NCBI GenBank assembly: GCA_946403565.1
Contig: CAMJAJ010000012.1
Coordinates: 1 to 11,786 of the forward strand
DNA length: 11,786 bases
Origin: an uncultured Treponema sp.
GTDB taxonomy: Bacteria; Spirochaetota; Spirochaetia; Treponematales; Treponemataceae
Direction: 5' to 3'
In this document: one piece after another, positions 1 through 5,540 of the stretch
Numbering within the stretch: the stretch's first letter is position 1
Layout: every line of letters starts with the position of its first letter
Notes under the pieces: generated by a model
Database searches by the model: none
Seen by the model: the letters and a program-made list of their open reading frames with translations, nothing else
What the model was told of the DNA's origin: nothing
Program-made: the position numbers and the translations under genes

Positions 1-233
1 TGCAGTACAAGCTGATGGAATTCCTCCAGTCCAGCCAGAACCAGAGCGCGTCGGCAGCTGACGCGAACGCGATGGCGGTTGCCGCCGCATCGGGAAGTGC
101 CGGTGCGATGGTTACGCCGATAAGCATCCGCTCGTCCATCACGATGATTGCGACCCTGCCGATTCTGGTCGTGTACCCCTTCCTGCAGAAGTACTTCATC
201 GTCGGTATGACGGTCGGTGGTGTCAAGGAGTAG
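1..233 (+). CDS. Carbohydrate ABC transporter permease, C-terminal end (partial)
   Basis: Only the last 77 or so codons are present; the reading frame enters at position 3 and ends with TAG at 231-233. The end of the protein has a hydrophobic segment (MIATLPILVVYPFLQKYF) followed by a short tail GMTVGGVKE. That ending is typical of the inner-membrane permeases of sugar ABC importers of the LplC/YtcP (MalG-like) type, which finish with a last membrane helix reading roughly P-ILxVYPFLQKYFxxGxxxGxVK. The subunit would form half of the membrane channel for a sugar or oligosaccharide, working with a second permease, a binding protein and an ATPase that lie outside the window. The EAA loop that contacts the ATPase is also upstream of the window. 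The substrate cannot be told. The family call is from remembered sequences and is fairly secure; the substrate class is inference. Confidence 0.8.
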   Translation, partial: QYKLMEFLQSSQNQSASAADANAMAVAAASGSAGAMVTPISIRSSITMIATLPILVVYPFLQKYFIVGMTVGGVKE

Positions 234-243
234 GAAGGTGCCT

Positions 244-286
244 GTTTCAAAGGCCGCTTGCTTTTGAAACTGAATTGCATTTTTTT
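244..286 (+). terminator. Possible weak terminator hairpin after the permease gene
   Basis: A perfect 8-bp inverted repeat, GTTTCAAA (244-251) and TTTGAAAC (263-270), lies just after the permease stop. A run of seven T follows, but only after about nine unrelated bases, so it is a poor intrinsic terminator alone. It may be a backup to, or RNA-stabilising partner of, the much stronger hairpin at 287-337. Confidence 0.35.
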
Positions 287-337
287 GAGGGTGGCGTGCG
301 GACAGCCTCCAGAGCCGTGCGCCGCCCTCTTTTTTTT
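287..337 (+). terminator. Strong intrinsic terminator of the ABC transporter operon
   Basis: A 15-bp stem pairs 287-301 (GAGGGTGGCGTGCGG) with 315-329 (CCGTGCGCCGCCCTC), fully paired if G-T wobbles are allowed, with a 13-nt loop. Eight T follow at once (330-337). This is a textbook Rho-independent terminator and insulates the argJ promoter, whose -35 begins at 340. Confidence 0.92.
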
Positions 338-339
338 GC

Positions 340-368
340 TTGCCAAAGTCCTGTCATTTCGCTATAAT
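340..368 (+). promoter_or_regulatory. Sigma-70-type promoter of argJBD
   Basis: TTGCCA (340-345) and TATAAT (363-368) are separated by exactly 17 bp. The -10 is a perfect consensus match and the -35 matches 4 of 6. Transcription would start near 375, giving a leader of about 25 nt that carries the argJ ribosome binding site. The -35 begins three bases after the preceding T-run, so the argJ unit is transcribed independently. I see no clear ARG-box palindrome over it. Confidence 0.8.
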
Positions 369-400
369 TATGCAGAAATATCGAGAAGGAGTGCATAAAA

Positions 401-1672
401 ATGCAGTTTATAGATGGAGGGGTCACTGCCCCTCTCGGCTTTACGGCGAATGGAGTCCTATGCGGCATCAAGGCCGGCAGGACGAAGAACGATGTTGCGC
501 TCGTATACAGCGAGCGGCCCTGTACTGCGGCGGCCATGTTTACCCAGAACAGGGTGAAGGCGGAAAGCGTCAAGCTGACCCAGCGGCATGTGGCCGACGG
601 CAAGGCCCAGGCGATGATTGCGAACTCTGGCAACGCCAACGCCTGCACCGGCGAGCAGGGGGCAAAGGCTGCGTTCCGCATGGCCCAGGCCGCCGCCGCT
701 GCGCTGAAGATTGCCCCTGAGGATGTGATCGTCTGCTCGACCGGCGTCATAGGCCAGCAGCTGCCCGTTGAAAAGATAGAGGCCGCCGTTCCGAAGCTTG
801 CGGCGGGACTTTCCAAGGAGGGCCATGCTGAGGCCCGCACCGCCATAATGACCACCGACACGCACTACAAGGAGTGCGCCGTGGAGTGCGAGATAGGCGG
901 AAAGAAGGTCCGCATCGGCGCGATGTGCAAGGGCAGCGGCATGATCCACATCAACCTGGGAACCATGCTTGCCTTCGTCACGAGCGACTGCGCCATTTCT
1001 GCGGCCATGCTGGACCGGGCGTTGCGGCAGAGCGTCGCAGGAACCTACAACTGCGTCTCGGTTGACGGCGACACCAGCACGAACGACACGCTTACGATAA
1101 TTGCCAACGGCATGGCGGAAAACCCGGAGATTACGGGGGAGGGAAAGGACTTTGACGAATTCCTTGCCGCCCTGAACGCGCTGAACACCGAGATGGCAAA
1201 GAAGATTGCGGGAGACGGCGAGGGGGCGACCCGCCTCATCGAGTGCAGGGTCAGCGGGGCCAAGGATGTGCAGACCGCCCGCGTCCTTGCGAAGAGCGTC
1301 ATTTCTTCCAGCCTGGTCAAGGCCGCCATATTCGGCAAGGACGCCAACTTCGGCCGCTTCCTGTGCGCCATGGGATACTCCGGTGCGGAATTTGACCCGG
1401 ACAAGGTCACCATCAGCTACCGGAGCCATGCGGGGGCACAGCGCCACGGTGCGACGGACTTCATCGGCGACAACAGCGGCGCAGGGAAGGAGGTCATGGT
1501 CTTTGAGAACGGCGTTCCGCTGGATTTTGACGAGGCCAAGGCCCTTGAGGTCCTGGGCGAGGACGAGGTTATCGTTGACGTGCGCTGCGGTGATGGCAGT
1601 GCCTCCGGTACCGCCTGGGGCTGCGACTTGACCTACGACTACGTGAAGATAAATGGAGATTACCGGACCTGA
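401..1672 (+). CDS. argJ: Bifunctional glutamate N-acetyltransferase / ornithine acetyltransferase ArgJ
   Basis: ArgJ moves the acetyl group from N-acetylornithine to glutamate, releasing ornithine; bifunctional forms can also acetylate glutamate from acetyl-CoA. It is cytoplasmic and makes the arginine pathway cyclic. The 423-residue length is normal. Visible family motifs are SGNANACTG (76-84), STGVIGQ (113-119), KGSGMI (177-182), NDTLTIIANG, GKDANFGR and the C-terminal end WGCDLTYDYVKINGDYRT. The precursor cleaves itself before a catalytic threonine, here Thr188 in NLGTML. The usual motif is PNMATML, so the residue before the cut is Gly instead of Ala and the preceding Pro is Ile. The start is supported by AAGGAG (386-391), 9 nt upstream, and a consensus promoter. 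argB follows 59 nt after the TGA stop. Whether it is truly bifunctional cannot be decided from sequence. Confidence 0.96.
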   Translation: MQFIDGGVTAPLGFTANGVLCGIKAGRTKNDVALVYSERPCTAAAMFTQNRVKAESVKLTQRHVADGKAQAMIANSGNANACTGEQGAKAAFRMAQAAAAALKIAPEDVIVCSTGVIGQQLPVEKIEAAVPKLAAGLSKEGHAEARTAIMTTDTHYKECAVECEIGGKKVRIGAMCKGSGMIHINLGTMLAFVTSDCAISAAMLDRALRQSVAGTYNCVSVDGDTSTNDTLTIIANGMAENPEITGEGKDFDEFLAALNALNTEMAKKIAGDGEGATRLIECRVSGAKDVQTARVLAKSVISSSLVKAAIFGKDANFGRFLCAMGYSGAEFDPDKVTISYRSHAGAQRHGATDFIGDNSGAGKEVMVFENGVPLDFDEAKALEVLGEDEVIVDVRCGDGSASGTAWGCDLTYDYVKINGDYRT

Positions 1673-1716
1673 CGGTTCGATGATCGCAAGGCAAGCCGCT
1701 AGGCAACTAGGCAACG

Positions 1717-1723
1717 AAAAGGA
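1717..1723 (+). promoter_or_regulatory. Ribosome binding site that sets the argB start at 1732
   Basis: AAAAGGA lies 8 nt before the ATG at 1732, good Shine-Dalgarno spacing. The earlier in-frame ATG at 1723 overlaps this site and has no purine-rich sequence at a workable distance, so 1732 is preferred. Confidence 0.6.
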
Positions 1724-1731
1724 TGGACGGT

Positions 1732-2619
1732 ATGGATGAGAAGGAAATAGACCCGCGCTTGGACAATGCGCAGTGGGCAGACGTGCTCGTGCAGGCCCTG
1801 CCGTATTTCAGGCACTGGTGCGGCAAGGTCGTCGTGGTCAAGTACGGCGGCAACGCCATGCTGAACGAGGAGCTCAAGGAAGACGTGATGGAGGATATCG
1901 TGCTGCTCAGCACGATTGGAATCCATGTCGTGCTGGTCCACGGGGGCGGCCCCGAGATCAACCACATGCTGGAGCGTGTGGGCAAGGAGAGCAAGTTCAT
2001 AAACGGCCTGCGCTATACGGACGGCGAGACGATGGAGATCGTCCAGATGGTGCTGACCGGCAAGCTCAACAAGGACATCGTGGGCCTGCTCCTGCAGAAG
2101 GGCGGCAAGGCCGTGGGCCTGAGCGGTGTGGACTCCGGCCTGCTCCGCGCCAAGAAGGTGGAGAAGGGCGGTGCGGACCTGGGCCTTGTCGGTGAGGTGA
2201 CGGAGGTGAACCCGGAGATCCTCCGCTCCCTCATACAGCAGGGCTTCATCCCCGTCGTGTCCACCGTGGCGATCGGGGAGTCCGGCGACATGAACCGCTA
2301 CAACATCAATGCCGACACTGCCGCCGCCAAGATTGCCGTGGCCCTGGGGGCGGAGAAGTTTGTCCAGCTCACCAACGTGCCGGGTGTGCTCCGCGACGTG
2401 AACGACCCCTCGTCCCTGGTGCAGCGCATCCTTGTCTCCGACGTGAACAAGTTCATCGAGGACGGCACCATTGCGGGCGGCATGATTCCCAAGATTGAGT
2501 GCTGTGTCCTTGCCCGCGAGGGCGGGGTACCCCGTACCCATATCATCGATGGCCGCGTTCCCCATTCCCTGCTGATCGAGATGTTCAGCGACCGCGGAAT
2601 CGGAACGATGATTTATTAG
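1732..2619 (+). CDS. argB: Acetylglutamate kinase ArgB (arginine-sensitive type)
   Basis: ArgB phosphorylates N-acetylglutamate with ATP, the second step of ornithine synthesis. The 295 residues show the amino-acid kinase fold markers KYGGNAM (37-43), HGGGPEI (70-76), NGLR (91-94, acetylglutamate contact), NINADTAA (191-198) and MIPK (251-254). About 30 residues precede the first kinase strand and read as a helix ([19 protein letters not shown]). In known hexameric, arginine-inhibited kinases such as those of Pseudomonas and Thermotoga, such a helix links dimers and is needed for feedback. The C-terminal [12 protein letters not shown] and GIGTM segments resemble the arginine-site region of those enzymes. 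Arginine feedback is therefore expected, as suits a cyclic pathway. The start could instead be 1723 (three residues longer). It is co-transcribed with argJ and ends in TAG. Confidence 0.96.
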   Translation: MDEKEIDPRLDNAQWADVLVQALPYFRHWCGKVVVVKYGGNAMLNEELKEDVMEDIVLLSTIGIHVVLVHGGGPEINHMLERVGKESKFINGLRYTDGETMEIVQMVLTGKLNKDIVGLLLQKGGKAVGLSGVDSGLLRAKKVEKGGADLGLVGEVTEVNPEILRSLIQQGFIPVVSTVAIGESGDMNRYNINADTAAAKIAVALGAEKFVQLTNVPGVLRDVNDPSSLVQRILVSDVNKFIEDGTIAGGMIPKIECCVLAREGGVPRTHIIDGRVPHSLLIEMFSDRGIGTMIY

Positions 2620-2626
2620 TGGGGGG

Positions 2627-2652
2627 CCTCGAAAAACTTCAGATTTTCGAGC
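2627..2652 (+). repeat. Palindromic intergenic element, copy 1 (argB-argD gap)
   Basis: CTCGAAAA (2628-2635) pairs with TTTTCGAG (2644-2651) around ACTTCAGA. The same 26-base sequence, with two differences near the right end, occurs at 11701-11726. No T-run follows, so it should not terminate transcription between argB and argD; it would be an intercistronic hairpin in the message. Confidence 0.75.
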
Positions 2653-2678
2653 TGCCTGTTCTAGCCCTTGCAGCATTT

Positions 2679-2683
2679 GGAGG
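2679..2683 (+). promoter_or_regulatory. Ribosome binding site that sets the argD start at 2689
   Basis: GGAGG lies 5 nt before the ATG at 2689. The same frame is open back to a TTG at 2668, but that codon has no Shine-Dalgarno sequence, and family members begin close to the 2689 start. Confidence 0.7.
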
Positions 2684-2688
2684 TATGT

Positions 2689-3846
2689 ATGGATACGCCT
2701 GTCGTTAACAATTATGGCTCGTTCGATGTGGTTTTCAAGAGCGGGAAAGGTTCGGTCCTGAAGGACGTGAACGGGAAGAAGTATATCGACTTCCTTTCAG
2801 GAATCGCCGTCAACTGCCTGGGCCACGGCTACAAGCCGCTCGTCAAGGCCATCTCCAAGCAGTCCAAGAAGATGATTCACGTCTGCAACTACTTTTTCAG
2901 CGACGTGGGAATTTCCTATGCCAGGTCCCTTCTGGATGCGACCGGCTTTGACGGGGTGTTCTTCGGAAACTCCGGGGCCGAAGCCAACGAGGCTGCGATC
3001 AAGCTTGCCCGCAAGTACGGACAGATGGAAGGCGGGGACTCCAAGAAGACCATCGTCACGCTGGAGCGCTCCTTCCATGGAAGGACCCTCGCCACGCTCA
3101 AGGCGACCGGCCAGGAGAAGTTCCATCCGTCGTCATTCGCTCCCTATCCTGCCGGTTTCAAGACGATACGGGCCAACGATTTCGAAAGCCTAGAAGGGGC
3201 CTTTGACGGCAGCACCGCCGCCCTTATGGTGGAATGCGTGCAGGGGGAGGGCGGTGTCATTCCGCTCGACCCCGCGTGGGTCCAGGCCGCCGCCAAGGCA
3301 GCCAGGTCCGTGGGTGCGATCGTCATTGCGGACGAGGTCCAGACCGGTATGGGGCGGACGGGAAGCCTGCTCGCCAGCGAGCAGCTGCAGTTCAATCCCG
3401 ACGTCGTGACTCTGGCCAAGGGAATTGCCGGCGGTGTCCCGATGGGGGCCTGCATTTTCCGGGGAAAGGCAGCCAAGGTCTTTCAGGCGGGGGACCACCA
3501 GTCCACGTTCGGCGGCAACCCGCTTGCCCTCGCCGCGGCCCGGGTGGTGCTCAAGAAACTCACCTCGCCGGATTTCCTCGTGAAGGTTACGGAGAAGGGC
3601 GAGTACATGCGCAACACCGTGAACGGTTGGAAGCTCCCCTGCATCAAGGATGTCCGGGGCCTCGGCCTGATGACCGGCATCCAGATCGAAGGGAACCCCA
3701 CCGAGGTGGAGAAGGCCTGCCTGGAGCGGGGCCTGCTCTTTTCCACGGCGGGCGAGCATACCCTGCGGCTTGTTCCTCCGCTGAACATCCCCAAGAAGCA
3801 CATTGACGAGGGGCTTGAAATCCTGCGCTCGGTCCTTGCAAAATAG
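2689..3846 (+). CDS. argD: Acetylornithine aminotransferase ArgD
   Basis: ArgD is a PLP-dependent class III aminotransferase that converts N-acetylglutamate semialdehyde to N-acetylornithine using glutamate; family members often also act in lysine synthesis. The 385 residues match the family length. Visible motifs are the phosphate-binding GNSGAEANE (93-101), FHGRT (129-133), GEGG near 186, IADEVQTGMGRTG (213-225, the Asp contacts the PLP ring) and the PLP lysine Lys244 in TLAKGIAGG. STFGGNPLA (272-280) and RLVPPLNI near the end are also typical. GGAGG sets the start at 2689. It lies 69 nt after argB with a palindromic element in the gap and ends in TAG. argC, which makes its substrate, is not in the window. 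An ornithine or succinylornithine aminotransferase is the main alternative, but the context favours ArgD. Confidence 0.95.
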   Translation: MDTPVVNNYGSFDVVFKSGKGSVLKDVNGKKYIDFLSGIAVNCLGHGYKPLVKAISKQSKKMIHVCNYFFSDVGISYARSLLDATGFDGVFFGNSGAEANEAAIKLARKYGQMEGGDSKKTIVTLERSFHGRTLATLKATGQEKFHPSSFAPYPAGFKTIRANDFESLEGAFDGSTAALMVECVQGEGGVIPLDPAWVQAAAKAARSVGAIVIADEVQTGMGRTGSLLASEQLQFNPDVVTLAKGIAGGVPMGACIFRGKAAKVFQAGDHQSTFGGNPLALAAARVVLKKLTSPDFLVKVTEKGEYMRNTVNGWKLPCIKDVRGLGLMTGIQIEGNPTEVEKACLERGLLFSTAGEHTLRLVPPLNIPKKHIDEGLEILRSVLAK

Positions 3847-3864
3847 CCGTCGCTTCACTATGAT
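3836..3864 (+). promoter_or_regulatory. Candidate promoter giving a leaderless mRNA for the 3871 gene
   Basis: TTGCAA (3836-3841, 4 of 6 consensus) and TATGAT (3859-3864, 5 of 6) are spaced exactly 17 bp apart. The -10 ends 6 nt before the ATG at 3871, so the RNA would begin at or within a base or two of the start codon. This fits the absence of any Shine-Dalgarno sequence. The element straddles the end of argD. Confidence 0.55.
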
Positions 3865-3870
3865 TGACTA

Positions 3871-5409
3871 ATGCAGAAGCGCATTGTCATTGTCGTATTC
3901 ATCATTGTCGCCGCGGCCATCGTCCTGCTTGCCTTGAACCGGAGCTATTTCAAGGGCGAGCAGCAGGACGTGGTGCGGGCCAAGCTCGTCGTCCCCAGCA
4001 CCGAGGGGGAAAGCGAGGAGGGCCAGACCGACGGCTCCATGGCCACCGGCGGCACGATCCTTACGTCCTTCATAAACCTGAACCTCGACGAGACCCTCAT
4101 CGATGTCGTAAGCTCGGACTTCACGGGCGACGGATTTGAAGACCAGGTCAGCGTGGTCAGGAAGGCGAGCGTTCCCAACCTTCAGCTTGTCGTGGGAATT
4201 TACAATCCCAAGACCGAGGCCTATGAGCGGGTGGTGGACATAGCGACCCAGGTGGAACAGGTCAAGACCTTCTCCTGCTATGGCCTCGACCTGACGGGAC
4301 GGAACAGGCCCGCCTTGGTGTACCAGGGATTCGATTCCGCGGGCAATTCATCCCTCCGGGCCTATTTCATTAGCTATGACGAGAAGGCCGGTTTCTACCG
4401 GCTGCAGCTCATAGCGGACTTGAAGAGCAACGGGGCCATCTACCTGCAGCAGGAGGACGAGGCTGATTATGCGGGGGCGGGAAGCCCTCCCTACGTCATC
4501 ATGGTCTATTCATCCGAGCTGTCCAGGCCCGAAAGCTCCGACCAGATACAGACCCTTTGGAGCTGGAGCGAAAGGGAGCAGAAGTACGTCCAGACCGGCC
4601 AGAACAGGATAAAAGGAAGCAGCATCAAGAAGGGCGAGCTTGCAAAGATCCAGGACGGAACGGTGAAGACCTTTGCGGACTACCTGGGCGGTCTCTGGTA
4701 CAGGACCGAGGCAAACGGTAGCGGGGTCCGCTACGTGTTCTTTGACTATGAGGCGGGGCAGATAGTCTTCCTGCGGGGGGATGAGGAGGAGGCCTACAAC
4801 TGGCAGAGCAGCGCGCTGCACTATCGGGGTATGTACATCTCTACCACGAATTACGAGATCGAGACCTTGAAGCGGAGCGTGAACGTAAGCCTCGTGGACC
4901 TGGAGCAGATATCGCTCCTGGTCAATGACGACGTGAGCATGGTCATAAAGGAGGACAACGCCTGGAACGGCGACTACAAGAAGATGAAGTTCTCGGATTT
5001 CTACAGCGAGAGCATCTCGTCTTCCGCCCTCAAGAGCTCCTACATCTACAACCTGGAGTCCGGCTCCCAGTGGCGCATGGGCGACGGAAGCACCGTGACG
5101 TTCTCGGACGGCTCCTACAGGTCGGTCAGCGGAGATAAGGTCTATTCAGGAAACTACATAGCCATGCAGATCGGCGGTGACAACTTCATCCAGTTCAGGG
5201 CCGACAGGAAGGCCGCCGGCTCGGCCCCTGCATCGGACCTGCTGTTCGACGGATGCTATCTGGCGAGCTATCCGCCTGCGGCTGATGACGGCAGCCAGAT
5301 AGATGAGGACAGGATAATCCTCCAGCCCTATACCGTCCAGCTGTATGACTCCTATCCTTCCTCCGGCCATCCCGTCATATTGACGCGGGATAAGGATTCC
5401 TCCCGCTAG
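3871..5409 (+). CDS. Membrane-anchored extracytoplasmic protein, pallilysin-related adhesin-like
   Basis: The product has 512 residues. Residues 5-22 form one hydrophobic helix after MQKR, with no lipobox cysteine, so it reads as an uncleaved signal anchor with the rest outside the inner membrane. DFTGDGFED (83-91) has the Asp spacing of a calcium-binding loop as in FG-GAP/VCBS repeats, and DLTGRNRPALVYQG (140-153) looks like a degenerate second copy. The C-terminal half (about 270-510) is rich in short beta strands (GLWYRTE, RYVFFDYEAGQIVF, GDGSTVTFSDGSYRSVSGDKVYSGNY). The whole resembles proteins annotated in treponemes as pallilysin-related adhesins; pallilysin (Tp0751) is a much shorter lipocalin-fold protein. 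I see no HExxH metalloprotease motif. The role is unproven: adhesion or envelope function is inference. It begins 25 nt after argD, lacks a Shine-Dalgarno sequence, has its own promoter-like element and ends at a terminator. Confidence 0.7.
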   Translation: MQKRIVIVVFIIVAAAIVLLALNRSYFKGEQQDVVRAKLVVPSTEGESEEGQTDGSMATGGTILTSFINLNLDETLIDVVSSDFTGDGFEDQVSVVRKASVPNLQLVVGIYNPKTEAYERVVDIATQVEQVKTFSCYGLDLTGRNRPALVYQGFDSAGNSSLRAYFISYDEKAGFYRLQLIADLKSNGAIYLQQEDEADYAGAGSPPYVIMVYSSELSRPESSDQIQTLWSWSEREQKYVQTGQNRIKGSSIKKGELAKIQDGTVKTFADYLGGLWYRTEANGSGVRYVFFDYEAGQIVFLRGDEEEAYNWQSSALHYRGMYISTTNYEIETLKRSVNVSLVDLEQISLLVNDDVSMVIKEDNAWNGDYKKMKFSDFYSESISSSALKSSYIYNLESGSQWRMGDGSTVTFSDGSYRSVSGDKVYSGNYIAMQIGGDNFIQFRADRKAAGSAPASDLLFDGCYLASYPPAADDGSQIDEDRIILQPYTVQLYDSYPSSGHPVILTRDKDSSR

Positions 5410-5425
5410 GCCTGCGCTGGAATTG

Positions 5426-5454
5426 AAAAGGGGGCGGTCACCGCCCCCTTTTTT
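5426..5454. terminator. Bidirectional intrinsic terminator between convergent genes
   Basis: GGGGGCGG (5430-5437) pairs with CCGCCCCC (5441-5448) around TCA. AAAA (5426-5429) lies on the left and six T (5449-5454) on the right, so both strands produce a GC-rich hairpin followed by U. It ends the 3871 gene on the plus strand and the helicase message on the minus strand. The U-run is longer in the plus direction. Confidence 0.9.
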
Positions 5455-5465
5455 ATATTCATTAC

Positions 5466-5540
5466 ATCCTAGTATTCGAAATCCTAGTACTTGAAATCCT
5501 AGTACTCGAAATCCTAGTACTCGAAATCCTAGTACTCGTC
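5466..5540. repeat. 15-bp tandem repeat (five units) at the helicase stop codon and 3' UTR
   Basis: Five units of ATCCTAGTACTCGAA run from 5466 to 5540. Units three and four are identical, the two outer left units differ by one base each, and the gene-proximal unit ends TC instead of AA. Read on the minus strand each unit is GAG TAC TAG GAT TTC, so the Glu-Tyr-stop that ends the helicase recurs in the same frame in every unit. The array fills the gap between the stop and the terminator. AGTACT in each unit is self-complementary, so neighbouring units could pair in RNA. Confidence 0.95.

Noticed and set aside
458..1714. 418-codon open frame on the minus strand opposite argJ
   Set aside because: argJ is certain from its motifs; the antisense product is low in recognisable structure and rich in His, Ala and Arg, as shadows of GC-rich genes are.
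1700..1715. TAGGCAAC twice in tandem before argB
   Set aside because: Only two 8-bp copies with no dyad and no link to a promoter; likely chance or a minor slippage duplication.
2621..2660. argB-argD gap hairpin considered as a terminator or attenuator
   Set aside because: No T-run follows the stem, and argD has a good ribosome binding site with no promoter of its own in the gap, so read-through is expected.
3871..5409. Lipoprotein signal peptide for the pallilysin-like protein
   Set aside because: No cysteine follows the N-terminal hydrophobic helix; the first Cys is residue 136, so a lipid anchor is not supported.
5466..5540. Short direct repeats considered as a CRISPR array
   Set aside because: The 15-bp units are contiguous with no spacers, the unit is too short, and there are no cas genes nearby.
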